Shown here: one piece after another, positions 29,659-39,850 of the stretch
How positions within the stretch are numbered: position 1 is the stretch's first letter
How the letters are laid out: each line of letters begins with the position of its first letter
DNA from: Deltaproteobacteria bacterium
GTDB lineage: Bacteria > JADJOY01
Length of the DNA stretch: 64,000 nt
Direction: 5' to 3'
NCBI GenBank assembly: GCA_016713535.1
Contig: JADJOY010000013.1
Span: 1 to 64,000 of the forward strand
Program-made: the position numbers and the translations under genes
The notes under the pieces: model-generated
The model's input: only the letters and a program-made list of their open reading frames with translations
Told to the model about the DNA's origin: nothing
Databases searched by the model: none

Positions 29659-30795
29659 GTGCCGATCGCGATCCCGTTCCACCGCAGCCACCATGGCCCG
29701 CGCGAGGCGGAGGCGGTGCGCGAGGTGATCGCCTCCGGGCACACCGGCGGCGGCGGCGCGGTGGGTGCGAGAGTCGAGAGGGTGCTCCGCGAGCTGCTCG
29801 GAGTCCGCCACGCGCTTCTGACCACGAGCTGCACGCACGCCATGGAGGCGTGCCTGCTCGCGCTCGGCGTCGGGCCGGGCGACGAGGTCATCGTCCCGGG
29901 CTTCCTGTACGTGTCGCTCGCCGCGGCGGTGGCGCGGCAAGGCGCGCGGCCGGTGTTCGTCGACGTCGAGCCCGAGCGGCTCGGGCTCGATCCCGCGGCC
30001 ACCGAAGCCGCGATCGGTCCGCGCACCCGCGCGATCTTCGCCGTCCACTACGGTGGCATGGCGTGCCGCATCGACGCGCTCCTCGCGAGCGGCGCGCGCC
30101 ACCGGATCCCAGTGATCGAGGACGCGGCGCAGGCGTTCCACTCGGCCGCGGCGAACGGACGCGCGCTCGGTTCGCTCGGCCGCGCCGGCTGCATGAGCTT
30201 CCACGAGACCAAGAACGTGAGCGCGGGAGAGGGCGGCGCGCTGTTCACCGACGACGACGCTCTCGCGCGCGCGGCGGAGACCATCCGCGACAAGGGCACC
30301 GACCGGGCCGCGGCCGTGCGCGGCGAGATCGCTCACTACACCTGGGTGAGCCCGGGCTCGAGCTTCACGCTCTCGGAGGTGTTGGCGGCGATCCTCGAGG
30401 TGCAGCTCGGCGCGCGCGACGAGATCCTGCGCGAGCGCGAGCGCGTCGCCGCCGCTTACCGCACGCTGCTGGTACCGCTCGCCGCCCGCCACGAGCTCGA
30501 GCTGGCTCCGGAGCCGGCCCCCGGCGAGCGCTTCAACCGCCACATCGTCCACGTGCTGATTCCGCGCGGCCTCGATCGCGACGCGATCGGACGCGGCATG
30601 CGCGCGCGCGGCGTCCAGGTCACCGCTCACTTCCAGACCCTCCACGACTCGCCGTACATGCGCCAGACCTGGCCCGGCGAGCCGCCGCATCTGCCGGTGA
30701 CCGCCGACACCTGCACCCGACTCCTGCGGCTGCCGATCTATCCGTCGCTCGGCGACGCCGACGTCGAGCGTGTCGTCGCGGCGCTCGCGGCCTAG
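29659..30795 (+). CDS. DegT/DnrJ/EryC1 aminotransferase, WecE (RffA)-like
   Basis: PLP enzyme of the sugar aminotransferase family, about 378 residues from a GTG at 29659 (VPIAIPFHRSHHGPREAEAV). Segments: LLTTSCTHAMEACLLALGV, GDEVIVPGFLYVSLAAA, PVIEDAAQAFHS (Asp stacking PLP) and SFHETKNVSAGEGGALF with the Schiff-base Lys, the last being very close to dTDP-4-amino-4,6-dideoxygalactose transaminase. It would transfer an amino group from glutamate to a nucleotide 4-keto-sugar for surface glycans. This agrees with the flippase and oxidoreductase on the other side of amt. Upstream open sequence to 29362 lacks family similarity. Confidence 0.9.
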   Translation: MPIAIPFHRSHHGPREAEAVREVIASGHTGGGGAVGARVERVLRELLGVRHALLTTSCTHAMEACLLALGVGPGDEVIVPGFLYVSLAAAVARQGARPVFVDVEPERLGLDPAATEAAIGPRTRAIFAVHYGGMACRIDALLASGARHRIPVIEDAAQAFHSAAANGRALGSLGRAGCMSFHETKNVSAGEGGALFTDDDALARAAETIRDKGTDRAAAVRGEIAHYTWVSPGSSFTLSEVLAAILEVQLGARDEILRERERVAAAYRTLLVPLAARHELELAPEPAPGERFNRHIVHVLIPRGLDRDAIGRGMRARGVQVTAHFQTLHDSPYMRQTWPGEPPHLPVTADTCTRLLRLPIYPSLGDADVERVVAALAA

Positions 30796-30836
30796 CTCGA
30801 CGACGCGCGCTCGAGCTCCGGACTCCCGAGGCGGCG

Positions 30837-31217
30837 TTGACCGAGGCCAGACCGTCCCGCAACCACACCGTGGCGACGCTCCTGGTGATCGGGGCGGGGC
30901 TCGCGATCCTGGGCCTGATCAACGTGGCGATCGGCCGCGAGAAGGCGGCCGAGCACGGCCGGACGCTGGCTTCGATCGAGGCGCGCGCCGACGACCCCAG
31001 CACCGACGTCACCGCGCGCGATCTCGAGAACGCGCGCGGCAAGCGGGCGTTCTACCTCGGCGTCCAGCAGGCCGGCTGGTGGCTGGTGGCGGGCGGGCTC
31101 GCGCTCACCGGCGTCGCCTGCACCGCGACCTGGTTGGGGGTGCGCTTCGACGCGCGCGTCACGGCGCGTAGCGTCACGCCGCCCGCGAGCGCCGATCGGC
31201 GTTCCACGTTAGGATAA
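30837..31217 (+). CDS. Small membrane protein, two predicted TM helices
   Basis: About 126 residues if read from TTG 30837 (LTEARPSRNHTVATLLVIGA); not recognised. Helix 1 is TVATLLVIGAGLAILGLINV, helix 2 is WWLVAGGLALTGVACTATWL, with a charged 45-residue loop between (EHGRTLASIEARADDPSTDV). It follows the aminotransferase by 41 bp and may be in its operon. A rare start codon and no relatives known to me keep confidence moderate. Confidence 0.5.
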   Translation: MTEARPSRNHTVATLLVIGAGLAILGLINVAIGREKAAEHGRTLASIEARADDPSTDVTARDLENARGKRAFYLGVQQAGWWLVAGGLALTGVACTATWLGVRFDARVTARSVTPPASADRRSTLG

Positions 31218-31245
31218 AGGCTCGTCGCACGCGGGCGCCGAACTC

Positions 31246-31401
31246 GTGACCGAGCCGGAACGAACCCTGGTCGAACCCACGCCGGACGCCGCGGCGCGGA
31301 GCCCGGCGCGGCGCCCCTCCCTGGGCGGTCCGGAGCGGCTCGCGCTCGCCATCTACGGCGCTTGCCTGACGCTGGTCCTGGTCCTCTATCACTTCCAGTG
31401 A
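31246..31401 (+). CDS. 51-residue tail-anchored small protein
   Basis: Short open frame from GTG 31246 to TGA 31401. The product has a polar Glu/Pro/Arg-rich N-terminal part (TEPERTLVEPTPDAAARSPA) and one C-terminal transmembrane helix (LALAIYGACLTLVLVLYHF) ending three residues before the terminus. It lies 28 bp after the two-helix protein and 7 bp before the next gene, so it looks like part of a run of small membrane proteins. Function unknown. Confidence 0.5.
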   Translation: MTEPERTLVEPTPDAAARSPARRPSLGGPERLALAIYGACLTLVLVLYHFQ

Positions 31402-31408
31402 GTGAGCC

Positions 31409-31963
31409 ATGAAGCTCGATGTGTTCGCGGCGCGGCGGCGCAACCAACCCGAGCAGGATCCCCACGGCGGTGCCTCGAAGGAGCGCCGGGACGACGGCGA
31501 GAGCGACGAGCCCAAGTCGTGGGGCGACCGTCTCAAGAAGTTCGCCGAGGTCCTGAACCAGCCGATCGGCCAAGGCGCGAAAGCCGACGAGAAGGCCAGA
31601 GCCAAGGGACGCGAGGGACACGACGGACCGCCCCGCAAGCCGGAGAAGCCGATGTCCTGGGCCGAGGAGATGGGCATGGTGGTCCCCGCCAAGCCCGCCG
31701 ACGCCAAGGCGCGCCAGGAAGCCGACGACGCCATCGCGCAGGGCACCTACCACCTGAAGCGCGGCAATCGCGAGCAGGACGTACGGAAGAAGATCCAGTG
31801 CTTCGAGGAGGCGCTCGCCGACTTCCAGAAGCTCAAGGCGCTGGTGCCGAACGACCCGAGCGTGGCGAAGCAAGTCGAGATGGTCGAGCGCGGACTCACC
31901 GAGCTGCGGGCGGCGTACGAACGCTACCGCGCGGCCAACCCGGAAGGCCCGAGCAAGCCGTGA
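31409..31963 (+). CDS. Hypothetical charged protein with helical C-terminal domain
   Basis: 184 residues, no membrane segment. The N-terminal 105 residues are Lys/Glu/Pro-rich and probably disordered (QPEQDPHGGASKERRDDGES). The C-terminal 75 residues form helices resembling one or two TPR-like hairpins (ADDAIAQGTYHLKRGNREQD, KKIQCFEEALADFQKLKALV, AKQVEMVERGLTELRAAYER). This suggests a protein-protein contact module, perhaps docking to the neighbouring membrane proteins. Family not recognised. Confidence 0.65.
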   Translation: MKLDVFAARRRNQPEQDPHGGASKERRDDGESDEPKSWGDRLKKFAEVLNQPIGQGAKADEKARAKGREGHDGPPRKPEKPMSWAEEMGMVVPAKPADAKARQEADDAIAQGTYHLKRGNREQDVRKKIQCFEEALADFQKLKALVPNDPSVAKQVEMVERGLTELRAAYERYRAANPEGPSKP

Positions 31964-32037
31964 CCGGCGCGCGACCGCGCGCGTTCGTTGACTCCGCGCC
32001 GATCGTGACCACGTTTCGCGGCGTGGAGGAACGAGTC

Positions 32038-32307
32038 ATGACGACCTGGACGTACGAACGACGCTCTCTCGGACCGCCCGTCTCGTGGCGAGCCTATCTG
32101 CCCGGCGTGGCGCTGATCTCGTTCGCGATCTTGGTGCTGGTGGTGCCCGAGATCCTCGCGGCGCTGGTCGCGGCGATGCTGTTCACCGCCGGCCTCGCGG
32201 CGCTCGGCCTCGCGTGGAAGCTGCGTCACACCCCCACCTACACGGTGGAGGCCAAGCCGATCGAGCCGCTCGTCGACCCCGTGATCGAGATGTTCCGGCG
32301 GATGTGA
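32038..32307 (+). CDS. Small membrane protein, two TM helices
   Basis: 89 residues from ATG 32038, preceded by the ribosome site GGAGGA. Two hydrophobic helices (LPGVALISFAILVLVVPEIL and LVAAMLFTAGLAALGLAWKL) are followed by a cytoplasmic tail EAKPIEPLVDPVIEMFRRM. Not assigned to a family. Last gene of the rightward run begun by the aminotransferase. Confidence 0.6.
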   Translation: MTTWTYERRSLGPPVSWRAYLPGVALISFAILVLVVPEILAALVAAMLFTAGLAALGLAWKLRHTPTYTVEAKPIEPLVDPVIEMFRRM

Positions 32308-32447
32308 GCGCGATCCGGCCGGCGGACGTACGGAACTCGGCCGGATCGGCGAGGTAGCGCCAGCGCCCCTCCCCCTGGAGTGCGCCCGCTCCGTCGGGCG
32401 CCAGGAAACGCTGCCGTCCGTGCAGATCGCCGGCGGGCCAGCGAAGC

Positions 32448-32520
32448 GCCGCGGGGGGGCGGAGCCCCCCGCGCTACGAAAGCCATCGTAGCGACGGGGG
32501 TTCCATCCCCCGTCGCCGGG
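32448..32520. repeat. Interspersed double-hairpin repeat, copy 2 (inverted)
   Basis: Reverse-oriented relative of the element at 12035-12103: CGCGGGGGGGCGGAGCCCCC followed by GCTACGAAAGCCATCGTAGC and then CGACGGGGGTTCCATCCCCC. The middle is itself a hairpin. It occupies the gap between the small membrane protein gene and the convergent recR. Confidence 0.7.
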
Positions 32521-32682
32521 CATGCGCGGCTTCCGTGAGCGACCCAGATGGAACGGTTCGCAGCCTCGGCGCGCCGCCACGAGCGCAAGCCGAGCACCTC
32601 GGGGGCGGGACCCGCCGGGATTGCGGCGCCGACGGAGCGGCGCCCTCCAGGGGGCGGGGGGCTCGAAAAGACCCCGGGAAAC

Positions 32683-33279
32683 TCAGAACTCGCGGCGGCC
32701 GCTCAGCGCGCGCTCGAGGGTCGCGGCGTCCACGTACTCCAGCTCGCTGCCGAGCGGCACGCCGTGGGCGAGCCGCGTGACCCGGACGTTCTTGTCCTTG
32801 AGCAGCCGCGCCACGTACACGGCGGTGGCCTCGCCACCCACTCCCGTACCCGTCGCGAGGATCGTCTCGGTGACGCCGGTCGCGACCACCCGCGCGACCA
32901 GCGCCTTGATGCGCAGAGCGTCCGGCCCGACGCCGTCGAGTGGCGAGAGCGCCCCACCCAGCACGTGGTAGCGGCCCCGAAAGCCACCCGAGCGCTCGAG
33001 CGCGATCAGGTCACGCGGCTGCTCGACCACGCACAGCACGCGCCCGGCGCGGTTGGGGTCGCGGCAGATCGGGCACTCGGGCTGGTCGGTGTAGAAGCCG
33101 CAGATCGGGCACGGGTGGACCTGCTGGCGCAGCTCGGCGATCGCGCTCGCGAGCGCGACCGGGTCGACGCGCTTCGAGGTGAGGATGTGGAGCGCCAGGC
33201 GTGCCGCGCTCTTCTCGCCGATGCCGGGGAGCTTCTTGAGCTCGCGAACCAGCCGCTCCAGGGCCGCCGGGAGCAGCAC
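32683..33279 (-). CDS. recR: Recombination mediator RecR
   Basis: Acts with RecF and RecO to load RecA on gapped DNA. 198 residues, the usual RecR length, from GTG 33279 (VLLPAALERLVRELKKLPG). N-terminal HhH is KLPGIGEKSAARLALHIL; the zinc finger is CPICGFYTDQPECPIC. The Toprim domain begins RVLCVVEQPRDLIALE and holds YHVLGGALSPLDGVGPDALR and LATGTGVGGEATAVY. The Toprim Glu is present. It starts 2 nt after the stop of the SGNH hydrolase gene, so the two are likely one transcript. The usual dnaX-ybaB neighbours are absent. Confidence 0.96.
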   Translation of the reverse strand: MLLPAALERLVRELKKLPGIGEKSAARLALHILTSKRVDPVALASAIAELRQQVHPCPICGFYTDQPECPICRDPNRAGRVLCVVEQPRDLIALERSGGFRGRYHVLGGALSPLDGVGPDALRIKALVARVVATGVTETILATGTGVGGEATAVYVARLLKDKNVRVTRLAHGVPLGSELEYVDAATLERALSGRREF

Positions 33280-33281
33280 GG

Positions 33282-35324
33282 TCAGGCGCTCTCCCGCGCG
33301 CCGCGAGTGGCCGACTCGCCACGCCGGCGACGGCGCAGCTCGCCCACCATCAGCGCCACCGCCAGCGCGGGAAGCGCGGCGCCGGACGCCTGCGCCCGGC
33401 CACCCGCGCCGACCTGCGCGGCGCACGAGTTCGGATCACAGTCGTTGCCGAGCCCGTCGCCGTCGGTGTCGACCTGGGACGGATTCGCGAGGGCGACGCA
33501 GTTGTCGCAGACGTCGCCCACCTTGTCGCCGTCACCATCGGTCTGGCTGGAGTTCGAGGCGCCGGGGCAGTTGTCGCAGACGTCGCCATCACCGTCGCCG
33601 TCGCCGTCCGCCTGATTGGTGTTCGCGACGGTCTTGCAGTTGTCGCACTTGTCGCCGATGTCGTCGCCGTCGGCGTCCGCCTGGTTGGCGTTGGCCACCG
33701 TCGGGCAGTTGTCGCTCGCGTCCGGGACGCCGTCGTTGTCGGTGTCCTTCTGGAGCAGACCCGAGGACACCCAGCGGCTGTAGATGGTGTTCGCCATCAG
33801 GTTGTAGCCAGCGCAGTTGGGGTGGTTCCAGTGCGCCTCGCTCGACGCGATCAGCGCCGTGGCCCAGTTCGCCTGCGCCGTGAAGTCGCCCCACACGTTC
33901 GCGTAAGGAACCAGCCAGGTGTTGGCGATGTTCGCGTAGTAAGCGTTGGGAGGATTGAAGCCCTTCATCCAGTTGTACTGGTCGGCGCGCTGGGTGTTGG
34001 ACACCGGCGAGTTGGTGCTGAGCAGCACCTTGGCGCCGAGGGTGCGCGCGTAGCCCACCATGGTGGAGAGGTCGTTCGACCACGCCGCGTACGACGTGTT
34101 GGTGAAGTAGTTGTTCTGCCCCTCCAGGATCATGACGTAAGACGGCAGCACCGAGTTGAAGGCCGACGAGAAGCGGCTCGCGCCCTCCGCCGACGTCTCG
34201 CCGGGAAACGCGAGGTTGCGCATGTCGAACGCACGCTGGTAGGTGGCCTCGATGAGCGGATCGAGACGCTTCGGATAGCCGGCGGGGTGAGCCGGGTAAT
34301 CCCACGCGTTGCACTCGTCGTAGTAGCCCCAGGTGGTGCTGTCGCCGAACGCCATCATGCGATCGGCGACCAGCGCCGTGGACGGGCGGCCGTCGAGCGG
34401 GCGCAGGTCGGCTCCCGCGAGCGAGCGGGCCCACACCGCGCCGCCCACCGCCGAGACGGCCGCGGCGAGGCGGCCGTCGAGCGAGGTCCCCGCGGTGGCG
34501 AGGTCGTCGGCGGCGAGCACCGGGTCGGCGAGGCGCCGACCCGTGACGTCATAGGCGCCGATCGTTCCGCCATCGCGGATCACCAGCGTCGCCGCGTCGC
34601 CGCGCGCGTTGCCGCTCACCAGGTCCGGATGGATGCCGGGGGCCACGTCCTGGGGGGCCTCGATCGCGGTGCAGGCCGCGTCCGCGCAGCGCGCCAGCTC
34701 GACCACGTAGCGCAGCGGATCACCACGCATCCACGCGAGCACCGGCTGCCCGCGATCGAAGCCGATCGAGGGATGGTTGCGCAGCTTGCGGTCGCCGTAC
34801 GGCACGTCGCGCGGGACCACGTCCGCGTCGCGCGCGAGCCGATCGAGGACCGCGATCACGACGTGCTCGACCGGCGTCTTCCCCGTCGACCACGCGGCGA
34901 GGATCGTGCCGTCGGCGCCGATCGCGACGTCGGGCGAATAGCCGAGGTCGCCACCACCCACCGCGCTCGCGCCGACCACGCGCCCATCGGCTCCGAGCAC
35001 CGCGTGCCAGATCGTCGAGACACCGTTCACGCGCCGGCCGAACACCACGTGCACCGAGCCGTCGGCGGCCAGCGCCAGGCTGGGATGGAGGTCGTCGGCC
35101 GCCGCCGGCGCGGGCAGCCGCACCTCGGCACCGCTCGGCGCTCGCACCGCGATCCGCGCCCGCCCGTTCACCTCGACCAGCCGCGCCACCCAGCGCGGCC
35201 GCGACGCGGCCCACGCCGGGCTCGCCCACGCGAACAACACGGCCGCGACCGCGACCAGCCACAGCTCGACGCGCACCCGCCCGCGCCGAGGTTCGAATGG
35301 AGAGGGGACTCGATCGACGGCCAT
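33282..35324 (-). CDS. Secreted SGNH/GDSL hydrolase with TSP3 repeats and MYXO-CTERM-like tail
   Basis: 680 residues. The signal sequence region is [19 protein letters not shown]. Residues about 45-330 form a beta-propeller-like domain ([40 protein letters not shown]). The SGNH hydrolase domain (about 335-545) has block [13 protein letters not shown] with the catalytic Ser and [15 protein letters not shown] with the catalytic His. Residues about 555-650 carry five thrombospondin type-3 Ca-binding repeats ([39 protein letters not shown]). The end ([29 protein letters not shown]) has the Gly/Cys-hydrophobic-Arg pattern of a MYXO-CTERM sorting tail. Likely an outer-surface esterase or glycan deacetylase. 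Start ATG 35324. Confidence 0.85.
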   Translation of the reverse strand: MAVDRVPSPFEPRRGRVRVELWLVAVAAVLFAWASPAWAASRPRWVARLVEVNGRARIAVRAPSGAEVRLPAPAAADDLHPSLALAADGSVHVVFGRRVNGVSTIWHAVLGADGRVVGASAVGGGDLGYSPDVAIGADGTILAAWSTGKTPVEHVVIAVLDRLARDADVVPRDVPYGDRKLRNHPSIGFDRGQPVLAWMRGDPLRYVVELARCADAACTAIEAPQDVAPGIHPDLVSGNARGDAATLVIRDGGTIGAYDVTGRRLADPVLAADDLATAGTSLDGRLAAAVSAVGGAVWARSLAGADLRPLDGRPSTALVADRMMAFGDSTTWGYYDECNAWDYPAHPAGYPKRLDPLIEATYQRAFDMRNLAFPGETSAEGASRFSSAFNSVLPSYVMILEGQNNYFTNTSYAAWSNDLSTMVGYARTLGAKVLLSTNSPVSNTQRADQYNWMKGFNPPNAYYANIANTWLVPYANVWGDFTAQANWATALIASSEAHWNHPNCAGYNLMANTIYSRWVSSGLLQKDTDNDGVPDASDNCPTVANANQADADGDDIGDKCDNCKTVANTNQADGDGDGDGDVCDNCPGASNSSQTDGDGDKVGDVCDNCVALANPSQVDTDGDGLGNDCDPNSCAAQVGAGGRAQASGAALPALAVALMVGELRRRRRGESATRGARESA

Positions 35325-35395
35325 GGTTCGACCCGACTCTTTCACGTCGCGATTTATCGCGGGGGAATTCAGGGAGGGACGAAAATTAACCGGGC

Positions 35396-36301
35396 CTACG
35401 ACCCCACGTCGAGATCGACGTCCGGCACCATGTCCAGGAAGCGAGCGCGGGCGGCTCGATCGATCGCCTCCGCGCGCAGCACCTCCTCGGCGGCGCGCAG
35501 GTACTCGAGGGTGAGCGCGGTGGCGCGGTCGACCTGCCCCGCGAGGTCGGTGTCGGTGTAGTACCGACGCCTGAGCGCCGCTGCGTCGGCGAGCGCCGCC
35601 ACTCCCTCCCGCCAGCCTTGCTTCCCCGAGAGCAACACCCCGTACCAGCTCGTCCAGCGCAGCCAAGCGTCGAGGGTCGCGCGTGACGGCGCGTGCGCGT
35701 GGACCTCGACGACCGCGCTCTCGATCACGCTGGCGAGCTCGGCCGGCACCCGCGCCGCCCACAGGGAAGCGCCGGGAAACGACGACGTCACGTCACGCGG
35801 ATAAGCGGTGCCCATGATGTCGTGACCGAGACGCTCCTGGTGGAAGAAGAGGCTCTGGTACTTCTCCGCCTCGGTGTGGTGCGACTCGAACCAGCCGCCG
35901 CTGCGCGCGAGCTCCTCGCGGACGTGGCGCTGCACGATCGGGTGGATCAGCCGGTCCATCGCGTGGTGCGAGAGGTAGCCGCCCAGGAACGCGATCGCCG
36001 CGGCGCCATCGTCGCGAGCATCCAGGTGACGTCGCCGCACCGCCTCCACGAGCGCGAGCGCGAACCGGCCGACGCCGCGGGTGTGGAACACGTGCCCCCA
36101 CGGATCGGAGAGCGACACCCGTCCCCTGAAGTGGCGCGCGATCTGGAGCGGGAAAGCGGTGAAGTACGGCAGGTCGACGAACACCGCGCCGAACCGCCGG
36201 GCACCGGGCGCGCGGGTGAACGCGGCGGCGAAGCCCGCGGGCACGCCGGCGCGGGAGGCGCACTCGTCGGACGCCGTCGCGTGGAGCAGGAAGGCCGGCA
36301 T
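35396..36301 (-). CDS. Zinc-dependent phospholipase C-like protein
   Basis: 301 residues, an all-helical protein of the Zn-dependent PLC/S1-P1 nuclease-like group (bacterial Zn_dep_PLPC family). Candidate metal ligands are the His in [25 protein letters not shown] and [19 protein letters not shown]. There is no signal peptide, unlike secreted phospholipases, so it may act inside the cell or be misplaced in function. Start ATG 36301 ([14 protein letters not shown]). It is followed 71 bp downstream by the SGNH hydrolase on the same strand. Confidence 0.7.
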   Translation of the reverse strand: MPAFLLHATASDECASRAGVPAGFAAAFTRAPGARRFGAVFVDLPYFTAFPLQIARHFRGRVSLSDPWGHVFHTRGVGRFALALVEAVRRRHLDARDDGAAAIAFLGGYLSHHAMDRLIHPIVQRHVREELARSGGWFESHHTEAEKYQSLFFHQERLGHDIMGTAYPRDVTSSFPGASLWAARVPAELASVIESAVVEVHAHAPSRATLDAWLRWTSWYGVLLSGKQGWREGVAALADAAALRRRYYTDTDLAGQVDRATALTLEYLRAAEEVLRAEAIDRAARARFLDMVPDVDLDVGS

Positions 36302-36437
36302 ACGCCCCAAGCTACCCGCTCGGCCGGGGGCAAGCCACGGCCAGCCGGCTCGCTCCGGCGCGCCCGACCGCCCCCGACCTCGACGAGATCCCGGCCCCGC
36401 GCCATGCTCGCGCGGCCTGTCGCACCGAGGATGACTC

Positions 36438-38214
36438 GTGACTCGACGCCCGCTCTCACCGCGCCTGGTGCTCGCGCTTTCCGCGCTCGCGCTCGCCGCG
36501 CCCGTGCTCGCCCAGCAACCGACTGGCGAGCAGCTCGTTCCGCCCGGCTTGCTCGCCGGCACACCCTTCCACGTCGACGAGATGGAGCGCGAGTCGCTCG
36601 CCGAGATCGAGGGCAGCCCGATCGTGCTGCGCGAGGCGCTCGCCACTTCGCTGGCGCGCAACCCCGTCATCCGCGAGCAGCTCCTCGGACCGGTCGTCAG
36701 CGAGGCCGAGCTCGAGGCGCGCAAGGGCGTCTACGCGCTCAGCTTCTTCGCCGACGCGGCGGCCGCGCAGAGCGTCACGCCGCAGGCGTCCGCGCTCGCC
36801 GGCGCGGAGGACATCGACCTGCGAACCCAGCGCTTCGGCGCCGGGCTCGAGCAGCCGATCGAGGCCAGCGGCGGCAGCGTGCGCCTCGGCATCGAGAACC
36901 AGATCGAGCAGACCAACTCGGCGTACGCGTCGCTCTCGCCGTCCTACGTGCCGACGCTGACCCTCGAGCTCAAGCAGCCGCTGCTGCGCGGCCTGCTCCT
37001 CGACCGCAGCCGCGCCCAGATCCAGCTCGCCGAGATCGACCGCACCCAGTCGGGGCTCGCCCTCACCCAGACCGTGCGCGACGTGGTGCGGGTCGTGGAG
37101 CAGGACTACTGGGAGCTCCACCACGCGATGCAGATCGTGCGCATCAACCGGCTCGCCCTCGAGCTCGGCAAGGCGCTGCTCGGCAACGACCGCCGCCGCT
37201 TCGAGGTGGGCGTGCTGCCCAAGCCCGACCTCCTCGACGACGAGGCCTCGGTGGCGCGCCTCGAGGACGACCTCGTCCGCACCCGCTCGGCGCTGCGCGC
37301 CGCCAGCGACGCGCTCCGCCGCGACCTCGGGCTGCCGCTCGCTGGACCCGGCTTGCTCGCGGCCGACCAGCCCACCGCGGACGTCCCGGACGTCGGGCCG
37401 GTGGACACGCTGGTGGCACGGGCTCTCGCCGAGCGCGAGGAGCTCAAGCGCGGCACCAACGTGATCGCGCAGCGCTCGATCGAGGCCGAGGCCGCCGAGA
37501 ACGATCGGCTGCCGGCGCTCGACGTGGTCGCGGGGGCGGGGCTCACCGGCCTCGCCGGGAGCGGCCGCCCCACGAGCTTCGGCGGCGAGATCTTCGAGTC
37601 GCCCTTCACGGGCAGCTTCCCCGACTCCTACGACAGCCTCGCCACCGGCGACTACTACGACTGGAGCGTGGGCTTGCAGCTCCGCGTGCCGCTCACCAGC
37701 GACACCGCCGACTACGAGGCCCAGGTCGCGAGCGTGAACCGCCGTATCGCCGAGCGCTCGCTCACCCGCACGCAGCAGGACGTGGAGCTCGAGGTGCGCC
37801 GCGCCCACGACGACGCCGCCACCGCCGCGGCCCGCATCGAGACCAGCACCACGGCCTTCCTGCGCGCGCGCGACAACCTCGAGTCGGAGGCCAAGCGCTA
37901 CACCCTGGGCGCGAGCCGCACCGACGACGTGATCCGCAAGATCGAGGCGTACGCACGCGCGCTCGCGACCGTGAGCCGCGCGCGCGCCGACCACCGCATC
38001 GCCATCGCCGCGGTGGAGCGCCTCCGCGTCCAACCTGGAGCGGGCGGGCATCCTCGTGCCGACCGGTGACGAGGCCGGCCGGCCCACACCCGAGGACGTG
38101 GGCGCGGGCAAGGCAGAACCTCCCGAGCCGCGGCTGGTGGGCGGCGGCGCCGCGGGCCCCACCGCCACCCCCGGCTCCGGCGCGCCGGTCGCTTCGCCCG
38201 TGCCGGCGCCGTGA
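36438..38214 (+). CDS. TolC-family outer-membrane efflux protein (3' frameshift)
   Basis: GTG start; signal peptide RLVLALSALALAAPVLA followed by QQP. The remainder is long amphipathic helices and two strand pairs typical of OEP/TolC proteins (REALATSLARNPVIREQLLG, DVVRVVEQDYWELHHAMQIV, DYYDWSVGLQLRVPL). It would form the trimeric outer-membrane channel of a tripartite exporter or type I secretion system; no inner-membrane partner is in the window. Near 38020-38030 the frame changes and the natural end (ASNLERAGILVPTGDEAG and a Pro/Gly-rich tail) stops at 38214. The last codons overlap the next gene's start. Probably an indel error. Confidence 0.87.
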
Positions 38215-38890
38215 GCGACACCGTCGACCCGTTCGCGCGTGACGAGACCCGCGCGGCGGCGCGCGCGCGGGTGGCCGCGGCGGCGATCCCGCGCGGCTAC
38301 TCCGGCGCCCTCCACGTCGTCTACTTCAACGCCTTGGCACTCACGGTGATCGGCTACGCGGTCGCCGGTCTCGATCGGCCACGCGCCTTCGAGGTCGCGC
38401 TCGCGCCGCTCTTCGTGGTGTTCGCGAACGCCTTCGAGTGGTGGATCCATCGCGGCCCGATGCACCACCCGGTCAAGGGGCTGCGTGAGCTCTACGACCG
38501 CCACACCCTCTCGCACCACGTCTACTTCACCGATCGCGACATGGAGATCGAGAGCGCGCGCGAGCTCAAGCTGGTGCTCTTCCCGCCGTTCGCGCTGCCC
38601 TTCTTCATCGTGCTGACCTCCCCGCTGCCGATCGCCGCGGGACTCCTGATCTCGGCCAACGCGGCGCGGATCTTCTTCGCGTCGGCGATCGGCTACTACC
38701 TCGTCTACGAGTGGATGCACCTCCTCCACCACCTGCCGAAGGCGAGCTGGATCGGGCGCACGCTCTTCGTGACCGCGGCTCGTGACCACCACACCCGCCA
38801 TCACGACCGCGCCTCATGACGCGCGGCAACTTCAACGTGTCGTTCCCGCTCTGGGACCGGGTGCGCGGCACCGTGCTCGGCGACGCCTGA
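38211..38890 (+). CDS. Sterol desaturase/fatty acid hydroxylase family protein (3' frameshift)
   Basis: GTG start overlapping the TolC stop by 4 nt, so translational coupling is likely. About 225 residues, with four hydrophobic segments and the di-iron histidine clusters HRGPMHH, HTLSHH, HLLHH and HHTRHH. These lipid-modifying membrane enzymes hydroxylate or desaturate with oxygen. The conserved end (MTRGNFNVSFPLWDRVRGTV) is one frame off the main body; the shift lies at about 38810-38820. The substrate may be a fatty acid, sterol or hopanoid, and the adjacent HpnK-type deacetylase fits a lipid setting. Confidence 0.83.
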
Positions 38891-38903
38891 GCCGCTTTCG
38901 TCG

Positions 38904-39776
38904 GTGAGCGCGCCGCCGATCCGCATCCGCATCACCGCCGACGACCTCGGCTGGTCGCCCGAGGTGAACGAGGGGATCGCACGTGCAGTGCGAGCCGGGA
39001 CGCTCTCCGCGGTGAGCGTGCTGGCGACCGGGCCGGCGTTCGAGTCGGGTGTGGGCTTGCTGCGCGAGGCGCTCGCCGGGCGCCCGCCGGGCTCGGTGTC
39101 GGTCGGCCTCCACCTCGACCTCACCGACTTCCGCGCGGTCGCGGAGCCGGCGGCGATCCCGTCGCTGGTCGACGGCGAGGGGCGCTTCCGGCGCCGCTCG
39201 CGACCGCTGATGGTGGCGCTGCTCACGGGTGCCGCCCGGGTCGAGCACGTGGCGCTCGAGCTCGCGGCGCAGCTCGGGCGGCTGCGCGCGGCCGGCCTCG
39301 CGATCGGGCACCTCGACGGCCACCGCCACGCGCACCTGTTCCCGGGCCTCTCCGGGGTCGTCGCGGGCGCCGCACGCGAGCTCGCGTTCGTGCGCACGAT
39401 GCCGCTCCGCGACCCGCGCCCGATCGCGCCCGCGGCCTTGCCCGAGCGAGTCGCGCTCGCGCTCCTGTCGGCGCGGCTGGTGCGCGCGCTCGGCGCGCGG
39501 TTCGGCGCGCGGCCCAGCGACGCGATCGCCGGCCTCGCCGAGGGGCGCACCCTCGAGAGCGACTGGATCGCGCGAACGGTGCGCGCCGCGCGCCCGGGCC
39601 TCACCGAGATCGTGACCCACCCGGGCGTCGCGGACTCGGGGACCGTCGGGCGCTCCCGCGGCCACGATCGCTCGCTCGATCTCGCCGCCCTCACCTCACC
39701 CGACCTCGCGGACGCGCTCGCGGAGCGAGGTGTGGAGCTGGTGCGCGGCGACGATCACCGCGGTTGCGCGTCGTGA
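38904..39776 (+). CDS. ChbG/HpnK-family (YdjC-like) deacetylase
   Basis: 290 residues from GTG 38904. The YdjC-fold metal motif TADDLGWSPEVNEGI (two Asp) is at residues 11-25; GLHLDLTDFR and GHLDGHRHAHLFPGLS supply the metal His residues; VTHPGVADSG is the C-terminal catalytic loop. Members remove N-acetyl groups from sugars (chitooligosaccharides in ChbG) or serve hopanoid biosynthesis (HpnK). It follows the sterol-desaturase-family gene by 13 bp, an argument for a polycyclic lipid role, but no hopanoid cyclase is present in the window. Confidence 0.87.
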   Translation: MSAPPIRIRITADDLGWSPEVNEGIARAVRAGTLSAVSVLATGPAFESGVGLLREALAGRPPGSVSVGLHLDLTDFRAVAEPAAIPSLVDGEGRFRRRSRPLMVALLTGAARVEHVALELAAQLGRLRAAGLAIGHLDGHRHAHLFPGLSGVVAGAARELAFVRTMPLRDPRPIAPAALPERVALALLSARLVRALGARFGARPSDAIAGLAEGRTLESDWIARTVRAARPGLTEIVTHPGVADSGTVGRSRGHDRSLDLAALTSPDLADALAERGVELVRGDDHRGCAS

Positions 39777-39850
39777 CGGACGAGCGGGTATTCTCCGCGC
39801 CATCGCCCGACCCGGCCGAGCGGCGACCGCGAGACTGACCCCGAGCACCG

